Source: Portunus trituberculatus
Taxonomy: Eukaryota; Arthropoda; Malacostraca; Decapoda; Portunidae
Assembly: GCF_017591435.1 (NCBI RefSeq)
Contig: NC_059303.1
Span: 1-64,000 of the forward strand
DNA length: 64,000 bases
Reading direction: 5' to 3'
Shown: piece by piece, positions 30,814 to 40,822 of the stretch
How the letters are laid out: each line of letters starts with the position of its first letter
How positions within the stretch are numbered: position 1 is the first letter of the stretch
Notes under the pieces: model-generated
Told to the model about the DNA's origin: nothing
The model's input: only the letters and a program-made list of their open reading frames with translations
The model's database searches: none
Program-made: the position numbers and the translations under genes

Positions 30814-31460
30814 TGTTACATTCAACGGTTAAACGGGTAAGATTGGCATCGGGGAGCCGGTGAACAATAACAATGAAAAAAACCACTGCAGGTTCAACTG
30901 GTGAGGAAATGCAAAGGGGGCACTTAAGAAGCTATTTAATAACCCAATAATGTAACTGACATACACATATAGATATAACATGAAACACATGAAACTGACA
31001 TACACATATATATATATATATATAACACAGAAATAAATACAACAATAAAGAACCCAACTTAATACCTAACAATAATACTAATCCTATATGGAGGCAATGT
31101 GGAAAAAACGGACGAAGGGAAGTGATACTTACGTGGTGTCGCAGTGGTGAAGTGCTGGGTGAGGTGGATCCCACGGTAGTCCAAGAGGCGTTGTGTTCAC
31201 TGGTTGAGGCCTGGACCTCGACTGCCTTCCAGAAAGCCGAGAGCTTGCTTAATACTTCTGCTTGAGTCGAATGGGGCCGCGTGAATCCAACTTCGGGATA
31301 GTAGCGGGGCTTCATGAGACAGTGACGTGGAAGATTCACGAAACGGTGACGTAGAAGGTTCATGAGATGGTGATGTGGAATGGGAGGTGGAGAGGTGGCG
31401 AACGAGGTAGCAAGCAGAGGAGGTGATGGTAGTGCAGTATGTTACGGGCAGGCCGTAACA
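30814..31460 (-). repeat. 5' LTR of the GMR1-like element
   Basis: A 647-bp LTR bounded by TGTTAC and GTAACA, next to the AAAG target duplication at 31461-31464. A short TA repeat (31006-31023) and a 110-bp segment near its right end are absent from the other LTR. The two LTRs are otherwise similar, with scattered differences. Confidence 0.92.
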
Positions 31461-31464
31461 AAAG

Positions 31465-32348
31465 TCACCCATCACTTATGTTTTTACTCGTTTCAAATAG
31501 TCTCTGTAAATATTTTTGGGTATCTAAGCTTGTTCCCGTATTCTTAATTTCTCCAGAGTTTGTTCTGGGTGGGACATAAACAACAGCAAGTTCCTTTTTC
31601 CTTCTTGAATTCTTACTCGTGCTTTCAGCACTTCAGCACTCCCTTCTCCATAAGTTATGTCATCCACTTTGCACTCTCTTTACAAGTGACATCATTCCTC
31701 CAACTTTTTTTGTTTCTCTATTCTTCTTTCATATACTGTAGCTATTTTCCCCAATATCCAATGCTTCAAGTCTTCCATTCAATTTTGTCACAGTTAATCA
31801 CACGATGTCATGCTTGTCAGGCTCGTTTTCTCTTAATAATCATTCAACTCTATTTTTGCCATTTACGTTTGTGTATGTAACTTTTAATACTCTACCTCTT
31901 CTACAGTGATACTTATTTCCCTTTTGTTCTCCCTCCTTGTATACCACTTCCTCAGTCTCATGTCTTTGACCTTCCAATAATATCTTATCCTCTCCTATGC
32001 CGTTCTGTTTAAGATTTTTTCTTTGGCTGTTTCCCCTAGCTGCCTGAGTATTAGCTCTTTCCTCTTCCTTTAGATCGCATATTGACCATACATTTTTATA
32101 TGCTTCTTTCCTTGCCAGCTTCCATGAATCTGCCAGGATTTCCTCAGCGCTTGCGTTTGCTTGTGATCTTATTCTAATCTTTAATGGACGTGTTTTTCCC
32201 TCCTCATATTTACCCTGTCTATAGACTTCAGTTTCTTCACTGAATCTTTTAGCTTCCTCTTCATCATCCTTCACCTCCATTACTACTTTTTCAGCCTGCT
32301 TTTTCTCATATTTTTCTCTTTCGTTCCTAGTTGGCATAACTTTTCCCT
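31465..32348 (-). pseudogene. LINE fragment: ORF1 end and endonuclease start
   Basis: The frame 32337-31840 is Lys/Glu-rich (EKYEKKQAEKVVMEVKDDEE) and ends KVTYTNVNGKNRVE, which looks like the start of a LINE endonuclease (YTNVNG). Farther along, 31640-31480 reads ELAVVYVPPRTNSGEI in a broken frame, an EEP middle motif. The copy is cut at 31464 by the LTR element. It probably belongs to the AC-tailed LINE family seen at 42945-53268, but no overlapping segment is available to prove it. Confidence 0.6.
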
Positions 32349-32352
32349 TTAA

Positions 32353-33038
32353 CCCTTAACGTACGGTGATTGTTTCGGGATGATTGTACCGCCGTGTGCG
32401 TAGAGTTGGGGATTGTTCAGGGAATCATGATTTTTCCGCGCTAAACATTTTAATCTCTCCCCCTCACTATTGGTCCTGGGGCAAGTGGAGGTATCTGGCA
32501 ACTTTTCTTGCTCGCCTCCTTGAGCCTTGAGACATGTTCCCACACAATAGGTCATCTTTTCCCATTTGGAGGCAACATCTGGCAACTCCCGTGACCCGGA
32601 GGGAGGAAATGGTACTCCGAGTGATGTTATGTCAGTGTTACTCAGTAGTGACGAGGATAGTGATGAAAATGAAGACTGATTTTTTTATTGAGACAGAAGA
32701 AAGTGAAGACTCCAGTAGTGATTCTGATGGTGATATGGGAGACAGAGACCAACCCGCATAGTGACGTTCATAAACCTCACTTACTCCACTCGAGCAATGC
32801 GCTGGTGTGTGTCACCCATGGTTGCCTCTACAGGACTGTGCTTGTCGGTCAAGTCATGTGAATCCCATTGCTAATAAGTGTTGCCAGATTCCAATTATTA
32901 TAGAAATCCACAATACTTGTAATATGTGGTTTCTTTTTCTTTTCCTGTTTTGCACATCATTTCATATATCTGTGTTGGCATTTTCATGACATTAAAGTGC
33001 AAAAGTTCCTACTTTTACATCAAATTCAAATGTCCAAA

Positions 33039-33096
<58 letters not shown>

Positions 33097-33307
33097 ATGC
33101 ACTGTGTTATTGGAGCAGAGCTTGGGGGGGGAGGTACGAGTATTTCTTAGTGGCAGGTTCTGCCACAGGTTCAGGGAGAATTTTTTTATATGCAATAACT
33201 TTGCTCTCAGAGGTCATAACATGTTGAAAACTACATTGTTGTACTCAGAATAACAAAGAGAAATATGCTTTTATAAGGGAAAAGATCTTTTAGCATTTTT
33301 GACAGGT
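32353..33307 (+). mobile_element. piggyBac-type element, copy 3, right end lost
   Basis: TTAA (32349-32352) then CCCTTAACGTACGG, as in copy 1. They share GAATCAWGATTTTTCCGCG and a GAGGTATCTGGCA-like stretch near this end, and CTCAGARGTCATA plus TACTCAGAATAAC near the other end. A short acidic frame (EESEDSSSDSDGDMGDRDQP, 32680-32758) is the transposase N-terminus remnant. A GA microsatellite lies at 33040-33091. The right terminus is missing because a DIRS element begins at about 33308. Confidence 0.75.
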
Positions 33308-33325
33308 GTGATTTGTTGCTACATA

Positions 33326-34665
33326 CAGTATCCGCAAAAAGTATAGAGCGCCCCTTTCCCTCAAAGGAAAAAAAACACAAACATAATGAGAATGTTATGA
33401 AAATAAGCAATACTAATGTTTTAGTACTTGGTCATCTGTCCTTTAGCTTTAATGACCATTTGTAGATGTTTTGGCATTGAATCAGATAGGTTTCTGAAGT
33501 AATCCAGCTCCATTTCTGTGGTCCACATTTTCAAGATCTCGTGGGAGAGCTGCGGTACAGATGATGTGTTGCAGGTTGAGAGCCGATTTTTCATATAATT
33601 CCAACAATTCTCAATTGGATTTAAGTCAGGAGAGTTACCTGGCCACTCAATAAGCTCAACATTATGATCAGACAACCATTTCATCACTTTTTTGCCTTGT
33701 GACATGGTGCATTATCCTGCAAAAAATTATCATATCCATGAATTTCATAAAAAGGCAACATATGGTCATCTAGCACTTTGATATAGTTGTCAGCTCTCAT
33801 TGTTACTAAATGAACCCCACACCATCACACTGTCAGGATGCTTCACTTTTTTGCAGTTGTACTGAGAACAGCAACGATTGGAATTCCTGGGATGTCTGAT
33901 CCTCCTTGGTCGTGGTCTTACACATTTGAAGGTACTTTCGTCACTGAAAAGTACCTTCCTCCACTGTTCAGCAGTCCAGTCTTTGTATTTGCATGCAAAC
34001 GCAAGTCTTTTTTTCACCATTGATGGTGTGAGGAGTGGTTTGGCAGCAGGGTTGTACGTGGGTAGGTCAAGCTCCTTCTGCAACCGATGTTGTATGGTTC
34101 GTTCTGACACTCCTTGCAGCAAAGTTGGATGGCTCCTTTTGAGTTCACCTGCTGTAATCTCTGGATTATTGAGTGTTTCACGTCGTAGGATGATGTCAGT
34201 ACACTTAGAGGTCTTTCTAGGCCTTCCAGGGACAGGTTTTCAAGGTGGTACGACATTGGGTGGGAGACTTCGAATGGTGCTCTCACCCCGCCCTGTACGT
34301 CTTGAAATTTCTTTCGTCAACACATTTTCAGTCTTCCAGGCCAAAATACCTGCCTTTTCCTCTCCACTAAGGTTAGTAGGAGCCATCAGGATGAATGTCT
34401 CCTAAAACTGCAGCACCACAAAGCGTAACAACGAAAATAGGGGGTAGGAGGCAGGAGCAAAATGTAACAAATACCCTCCATAAGAGCTCGATGAGTACTG
34501 AGGCGGGAAAACGCAAGCTGAGTGCGCTGCCAGATAGCCAGCTGAGTTGCCAAATGTGAAATTATAATAACTAGATGCCTGACAGCAGCGGAAAATGCAA
34601 CAAGTTGAGAGCACTTTTTAGCATCGATTTCAATGGGGAGCGCTCTATACTTTTTGCGGATACTG
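33326..34665 (-). mobile_element. Tc1/mariner transposon, 1340 bp
   Basis: Inverted ends CAGTATCCGCAAAAAGTATA (33326) and its complement ending at 34665, flanked by TA on each side (33324-33325, 34666-34667). One transposase gene lies inside on the minus strand. It is inserted in the left terminal repeat of the DIRS copy, splitting TACATA from CTAATTACCC. Confidence 0.95.
33421..34386 (-). pseudogene. Tc1-type transposase, frameshifted
   Basis: The start MAPTNLSGEEKAGILAW lies at 34386. An HTH region follows (GRGESTIRSLPP), a GRPRK AT-hook-like linker, a second HTH (LQGVSERTIQHRLQKELDLP), then the catalytic core: LFSDESTFKCVRP (first Asp), DNAPCH region (near 33700, broken frame) and NSPDLNPIENCWN with the final Glu (34 residues after the second Asp in the DD34E family). 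The gene is split over at least three frames (34286-34014, 34122-33790, 33705-33421), so it is dead. Family role: cut-and-paste transposition into TA. Confidence 0.88.
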
Positions 34666-34667
34666 TA

Positions 34668-34880
34668 TACTAATTACCCATATGTAATTACATATGCCTA
34701 TATACCATTATTCCCAGACTCAGCACAGAAAATCAACTAGCACCTCTATATAGAAAACATGCCTAGTACCACATCACCTCCACGCACATGCGTGCCAGGA
34801 ACCACCAGCTCAGCTGGCCAACCATACCTTAGACCCTTTCTGTGCTCGGCACGGTGTTCACCTGTACCTCTTCTCGCTTT
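34668..34880 (+). repeat. DIRS left inverted terminal repeat, copy 1
   Basis: Matches 56393-56600 and, in reverse complement, 62100-62320. It includes the palindromic CATATGTAATTACATATG at its start. Confidence 0.75.
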
Positions 34881-34942
34881 TTCCTGCCTTTTTTTGTGCC
34901 CGCTTCCTTGCTGCTTCTACTTCTACTTCTCCCTGAGTTGCC

Positions 34943-37166
34943 ATGGCCACTTGGAGTTGTGTTGGATGCAAGAGGTGGTTGCCAGGCGAGGCTTTAGAGC
35001 CACATTCCCACTGTGTGTCTTATCAGCCCGCAGCTGAAGACTGGTGCACTGAGTGTTCCTACCTCTCCCTTCTCCAGTTCCAAGCATTTGTGAAGGATGT
35101 TGAGAAGTGTTCTGTAAAGAGAAGAAGCGGGCTAAGTATCTGGAGGTTCCAGTGAGAAGTGTTCTCGCCGGCAGGAGCCGGCTTCTGAGGACCATTGGGC
35201 CAGCTGTAGTCTGATCTGGCTGCTATGAAGGCTTCTGTTGGCCAGTTGTCAGCAGTCTTGTTGCCCCCTGCCTCCGGTTCCGCATTTTCAGGGTTTGTAG
35301 ATGGCGGAGTGAGTGTGCGTCCGCCCCCCAGGTTGGTGCTGGGTTTAAGGGGGCCCGGATCTCCCCCTAGCTTAGACCCTTTGGTGGTGGCTGCTGATAG
35401 TAGTGGAGCGAGTCTCAGTGTGTCCCTTCTCCCTGGTTTGGCTCTGGGAGTGAGTGTGGGGGGGGTAGGCTCCTTCTGTTCCAAGTCCTGCGCCGGAGTT
35501 GGCGGTTGGGGGAATGAGTTTGGATGCAGCCCTGCACTCTGTCCTGCTGCTGGTAGTAAGTGGCGTGCCTACTCCCGCTGTTCCTAGCCCTTCCACGGAG
35601 TTTTTGGGGCTCAGTGGAGTTAGCGTGTATGCGGCCCCTCTCCCTAGTCTGGCTCTGGGAGTGAGGGAGGATCTAGTCCCCTGCTGTTTCAGGCTCTTTC
35701 GCAGCCTTCTCTGGTTTCAGGGGTGTGAGCTTGAGTGCGGCCCCACTCCCAAGTGTGGCCCCAGTAGTGAGTGTGGTGCAGACTCTCGCTGTGTCAGGTG
35801 TTTCCAGGGAGTTTGAAGGTCTTGGTGGAATGAGCTTGTGTGCAGCCCCACTCCCTGGTGTGGCTCAGGGATTGAGTGGTTTGCAGGCTCCCACTGATCC
35901 TGTTTCTTCCGTGGCCTGGGGTCAGTGGATTGAGTCTACGCGCAGCTCCTTTCTCTGGTAAAGCCTTGGGGGGGGTTTGTGGGGAGCCAGCTCCTGCCGT
36001 GCCAGTCTCTTGCTTGGGCCTTGTTGGTGGCGGAAAAACGGGACTTCACGCAGCATCACTCCCTGGTGGGTTGCCGTATGATGGCAATTTTGCGGTTCAG
36101 CAGGCGTGTCTTCCATGGGCCTGCCTCATGTTGATTTGCTGCATGGGTCAATGTCCTCACAGGTTCTGCCCCGGCCAGTTGGTGCGGGCGCGGACCCTGG
36201 TGGTGCAGTAGTTAGTCAGGCTGCTGCCATGGGCTGGCCTTCGTTTTCTGAAGAGGTGGATGAGGTTTTTAACGTTCCCTTGGGGGAGGCTGGCACTCTG
36301 GATGAGGAGGGTGTAGCCTCCTTTCGTGAGCTTATATCCTCAGTGAGAGAGTCCTTGGGTCTTCCCATGACCTCTTCTCTTGCTTCCACTCTTCAGACTG
36401 GAGTCGAGCGCACCTTGGGAACTTCACAGCCTGGCCCCACTCCCTTGGTGCTGCCTCGTTCTCCCCCTGCTCTGGAGGTTTGCAGAGAACAATGAGATAT
36501 TCCCTAGGGATCCCTAATCCGGCTTCAGCCAAGTTCGCCTTGCCCAGGAGGTGGGCTTCAAGGGTGGAGAGGTGGTACACTCCAGAAGGAGATTCCTGTG
36601 GGGCCCCTCTCAGTGATGAGCTGCTTCATTTGATGGAGAGTAAAGATCTGTCTGTGGATTCCATCACCGCTCAGGATTTGTCCTCCCAGGCAGGCCAGGT
36701 TCTGCCCTTGGACAGTCAACTTGCTTCCATGTTTGCCCATGGCTCTCCACTGCAGTCCATGCTTTCTGATATGATTGCTTCTCAGGTAAATTCATATCTT
36801 CATAACCTTGCTAAGCTTCCAGCAAATTTTTTGTCTGAGGCAGAGTGTCTTGCTAGCTCTAAACCAATCTCCCCAAAGTACACGGTGCCTAGCAGAATGC
36901 AAGAGGCACTCCTAGCCAAAGGGGCACAGGGAGGTAGCCTGGGACACAAGCCATCGAGTGTTTGTTCAGGTAAGCGTGCCACAATGGCAGACGCCGCGTC
37001 GTTCACAAAACGGTCCAGGGCCGAGGTGGGGGAAAGCATGAGGCCTGTCTCTCTGTCGCTTCCTTTGGCCCGGGACCCAGATGTGACTATTAGTGAGGTT
37101 CTTGGCCCACTAGCCCATCTCAGACCCTTGGGTGAGGGTCGGACTGCTAGTGCTCAAGTGTTTCTT
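34943..37166 (+). pseudogene. DIRS gag-like gene, copy 1, broken
   Basis: Starts MATWSCVGCKRWLPGEALEP, with CxxC pairs (CVGC.., CTEC) that suggest a zinc-binding N-terminus, as in copy 2. It then runs through Pro/Ser/Gly-rich repeats of about 120 bp (SLCAAPLPGVAQG-like units, repeated five or more times in shifting frames). From 36480 to 37166 it has a longer open segment (FALPRRWASRVERWYTPEGD, SQLASMFAHGSPLQSMLSDM). Many frameshifts break it. The segment 36660-37166 has no counterpart in copy 2, so the two copies differ internally. Confidence 0.7.
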
Positions 37167-37677
37167 GTATAATCACTCCCAGGTCTTTTTCTTCTTTAGT
37201 CTTCATTATTTGTTCTTCTCCCATCAAATAGATCCATACTGGTCTTCCCTTACTCTTTTCTAATTCCATTACATGGCATTTCTTGGCACTGAAGTCTAAC
37301 TTCCACTTCTTACTCCACTCATAAATTTTGACTAATCTTCCTGCAGTAGCAAACAGTCTTCTTGCGTCTTCATTACTCTTAACAATTTTACATCATCAGC
37401 AAATAAATTAATACAGTGGAGACTCAATACTTGAACGTCTAAATAGTCAAACTTTTCAATAGTTGAACGCAAAAGTTCGACTTAATACTTGAAAAAATAC
37501 CTATTAGTCGAACGTCCATCCACGTGGCTGTAAACAAAGGATCTCTCCCTTCCCGCCGCCCCACGTGCCCCACCAGGCCACCGCAGCCAGTTTATCCTTT
37601 GCTGTCGTAAAATTAACATTGTCCTGCTTTCTCTCCGCAGTTTCTTTTTTTTTTTTTTCTTCATTTAGAAGCTTACA

Positions 37678-38750
37678 ATGGCACCAAAGAGGCTTGTTAG
37701 TGGTGAGAATAAGCCTACAAGAAAAAAGGTAGTGACAACCATTGAAAGGAAAAAGGAGATTATTGATAAATACAAGAAAGGAGGAAGAAGAACCAATCTT
37801 GCAGCTGAGTACTGTATGGCTAAATCTACAGTAGCCACAATACTGAAGAAGATAGCTCATTAAAAGAGCTGATGTGGCAATTGGTGTGAAAAGGCAATTT
37901 AAGTGACCTGCGGCAGTGGAAGAAGTGGAAAAATTGTTGATTGGATAAACCAAAGGCAGATAGCTGATGATTCTTTGTCATAGGGCATAATTTGTGCAAA
38001 GGCTAGGCTGCTGGATCATGATCTTATTTCTGATACTACATCTGACTCCAATGATAATTTTAAAGCAAGTAAAGGATGGTTTGGGAATTTCAAGAAAAGA
38101 ACTGGAATTCATTCTGTTGTGAGGCACGGCAAGCCCCCAAGTCAGGAGTAAACATATGCTAAACGTCACTGTGTCACCAAATCCCACAATGGATGGTGGG
38201 AGCAAAAGTGATTTCACGGTGTCTGATTCCGCCACCTCTTCTGCGCGCCTTACTTTTACACCTCAGGTCTCTCGCCATGTTGCAGGGAGACAACTTTTGA
38301 ACGAGAGTGGTATCAGAAGGGCTTTAGAATTAACAGTTTCTACAACACAACACAACAATAAGTTGTGTGTGTGTGTGTGTGTGTGTACATATGAGCGAAT
38401 GTAAATGGTGTCATGTTAGTATTGGTGTTTCATTGCTTTGTGTTCTATTTCTGATCATGTATTTTTTACTGGTTCATTCTCTTGCTTCATGTAAAAATCC
38501 GAACCTATGTCTGGCTTGCCTGTGACATCAGAGGGAGAAGAAATAAAGCAGGCCAGGAAGTCACTTGTCTCCTTCCACCTTCACCTGCCACTACAAATAG
38601 AGAGCAAAGATAGTGATGTTCAGGGCTCTGATACGGATATAGGAGGTTCAACCACCAAGGGGGGAGGACATTCCAGCAACCCCTATTGTATGTTTTTTAT
38701 ATATGTTTTTGCTAAAAATATACAAATTAGATCACTTCATGAACATTTTG

Positions 38751-38788
<38 letters not shown>

Positions 38789-39330
38789 CAAGGGGCTCGT
38801 TTTCTATCGCTCTAGCCAAGGCTGCTGGACCCAATCGGACGCAAGGCCACGTACACCAATGACACCACTTCATTCAACCTGTGAAAATTTGGTAACCATA
38901 GCATCTAGAGACTTCTGTTTTTTTTTTGCATTGCAAAGAGGAAGAGTTGCTTGTGGGCAGAACACCATTTGTTCTCATTCATTTATTGAATTTCCAAGTA
39001 AAATCAGTATGTGAATACAGGCTATTTTGTATGTTTCTCGCCAAACCTCCCGAGTTAGCGCGAGCTAAAAATCCCAACATCCCAAGTTTTAGGGGTTAAT
39101 TGTGATGAAACTGGCCTGTTTTGGAAAAAAAAAAAAAAACCAAACATGATCTATATATATAACAAAGGAAGAGAAGTGTTTGCCAGGATACAAGCCCATG
39201 AAAGACAGGCTAACTCTGCTTCTGTGCGCCAATGCTAGCGGCGACTGCAAAATCAAACCGCTGCTTTTCTCTAAACTTGGGTTTGGCAATGACTGGAATG
39301 AATTACCTGATTTATAGGTATCAATAGTCA
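37678..39330 (+). pseudogene. Tigger 2 transposase, broken
   Basis: 37678-37863 encodes a CENP-B-type HTH (MAPKRLVSGENKPTRKK, AEYCMAKSTVATILKK). 37900-38130 reads KASKGWFGNFKKRTGIHS in a shifted frame (second DNA-binding domain). At 39102 the DDE start NCDETGLFWKK resumes, followed by degraded RQANSASVRQC. The 950 bp between belong to an inserted sequence. The later catalytic residues are missing. Confidence 0.8.
38140..39091. mobile_element. Probable piggyBac-type insert in Tigger 2
   Basis: The right edge reads CCAAGTTTTAGGGG then TTAA, a piggyBac-like terminus and target, immediately followed by the Tigger frame AATTGTGATGAAACTGG. The inside holds a (GT)n (38364-38387), an acidic segment (SDVQGSDTDIGGSTTKGG) and a (GA)n (38755-38785), the usual content of the piggyBac elements here. 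No matching left terminus was found, so the left limit is approximate. Confidence 0.5.
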
Positions 39331-39810
39331 AACTTTTTAATACTTGAACAGCCATTTGGAATTAATTAAGTACTTTAATTAAGTAATTAATTAGTATTGA
39401 GTCTCCACTGTATAGCTGATCACTCCATACTGTATGTCGTTTACATGTACCTAGAACATAATGGGGGCTAACACTGACCACTGCGGCACTCTGCTTGATA
39501 ATTTACTCCAGGATGAATATGTATCCCTGATCAGAGTTCTCATCTCTCTCTGTCTTTCAAGTAATCCCTTATCCAATCTAATATTATTCCTCTCAGTCCT
39601 CCTGTGTTCTCCAATTTCCAAAGTAGTCTTATGATGGACTTTATCAGGAGCCTTTTTTTTTATGTTCAGGTGGTGTCCACCCCATCCATCTCTGCTTTCC
39701 AGTCCTTCCACGATTCTTGAATAAAAACTTAATAAATTCGACACACATGACCTTCCTGTCCTGAACCCAAATTGTTTGTTCAATATAACTTCTTGCAACA
39801 GGTTGGTGTA

Positions 39811-40629
39811 GCATAGGCCCATGAACAAACATTCCCTCACCTGACGACATAAGGGAAAAAAAGGTACCCATTAACCAAAACAGAAAGTTCTGTGTGTCCC
39901 AAGTAGTAAGAAGAGCCTCCTCAAGGCGCAACACCTCTTCAGAAAGCGAGACCCGCAGATCACCATGCACAGTCAGGTGTTGAACCAAATTAGAGTTCAC
40001 CTTTGCTAGTCGTACAACTTCAGTAGTATCGCCTGGCAGGATACTTGGCAAACAAAGGCTTAGAGGACTCATTGGCACATGTCAACACCTCTGAGGCTTG
40101 AGACATCATGAAATCTATGTGATGTGCACACCATAAGCAAAGAGTGGTAGCAGGAACCACACTCCTCTGCATGCCTGGGAGTAGGGGGATAGAGTTCCGT
40201 ACCACTGGACCACAGGCTTCTGGAAACTTCTCACAAAGTATACCATAGCTGTGAAAGTAGGGGAAAACTCCAGAAGACGGTCTTCTGAATCTGAGAAATT
40301 GTCCTTTTTTCTCCCCACCGACCGATACCTAATACCCACCTAGAGACATGGAGGGATGAGAAGTGGAAGGAACATGGAGAGGGGAGTGAGAACCATGCAC
40401 TGAACCTGGACAGTGGTGGTGTGAAGGGTTGCCATGGAGAAGGTTGTTGTGGAGCCAAATGGTGGTGGTGATGTGCAGCCAAGGGGTTACCATCTACTGA
40501 TCCCCACTTCGTGTGCCGTGGATGGGGGAGAGGGGTGACATGGTGCTGTCTTTCACACCCCACTTCCCTTGGACTGAGTGTAAATGCGCTTGACGCTCCA
40601 TACTAATATTAGGATGGCATTTCAGTACC
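39811..40629 (-). other. Unrecognised degraded coding-like region
   Basis: On the minus strand several frames (40339-40115, 40205-40020, 40078-39830) give protein-like sequence such as RKKDNFSDSEDRLLEFSPTF, WFLLPLFAYGVHIT and EEVLRLEEALLTTWDTQNFL. They may be parts of one decayed retroelement gag-like gene, but I do not recognise the family. No splice signals or host motif support an exon. Confidence 0.3.
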
Positions 40630-40822
40630 TGAAAAAAAAATAATTACAAATATCATATGTCCACAGTTGGAATATGCAGCAATGGTGTGGTAGCCAAGCT
40701 TGAAAAAGGATATAAGAAAATTAGAATGGATCCAGAGATAGCTACAAAGATGGTGCCGGAACTAAAGGACCTATCATATGAAGAAAGGCTGAAGAAAATG
40801 GGACTGCCAACCTTACAAGGTA

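Larger units (their letters stand above)
19750..31460 (-). mobile_element. GMR1-like Ty3/gypsy retrotransposon with nested inserts
   Basis: The LTRs at 19750-23059 and 30814-31460 share the sequence GTTAAACGGGTAAGATTGGC and a GTAGTCYAAGAGGYGTTGTG block. Both start TGTTAC and end AACA (TG..CA). The target duplication is AAAG on both sides (19746-19749, 31461-31464). Genes run on the minus strand: gag, protease, integrase, reverse transcriptase, RNase H. The primer site (30798-30811) and polypurine tract (23062-23073) sit where expected. Integrase before reverse transcriptase is the order of GMR1-type elements, not of ordinary gypsy. Later inserts are a Tigger in the 3' LTR and two piggyBac elements in the gag/leader region. 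The genes carry a few stops and frameshifts, so the copy is inactive. Confidence 0.9.
33308..37166 (+). mobile_element. DIRS-type retrotransposon, truncated copy 1
   Basis: The left end TTGCTACATA/CTAATTACCC is split by a mariner at 33326-34665. The terminal repeat then continues (CATATGTAATTACATATG.., CAGCTGGCCAACC) and is nearly the same as 56388-56600. A gag-like region follows to about 37166. Similarity stops there at the join with a minus-strand LINE, so reverse transcriptase, RNase H, recombinase and right repeat are missing. It is inserted in piggyBac copy 3. Confidence 0.8.
37414..39410 (+). mobile_element. Tigger/pogo DNA transposon 2
   Basis: Ends CAGTGGAGACTCAATACT (37414) and the complement ending at 39410, flanked by TA (37412-37413, 39411-39412). 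It interrupts the LINE reverse transcriptase exactly at a TA. It carries a decayed transposase with a further insertion. Confidence 0.93.
37167..39810 (-). pseudogene. LINE reverse transcriptase fragment split by Tigger 2
   Basis: On the minus strand 39810-39414 reads LNKQFGFRTGRSCVSNLLSF and SRVPQWSVLAPIMF. After the Tigger element the frame continues at 37411 with INLFADDVKLL and then KTKEEKDLGVI to 37167. Joined at the TA target the reverse transcriptase palm is continuous. It is the same family as the AC-tailed LINEs at 42945 and 51572 (QFGFRKGRSCVTNLLSFYSR there). Frameshifts occur near 39700. Confidence 0.85.
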
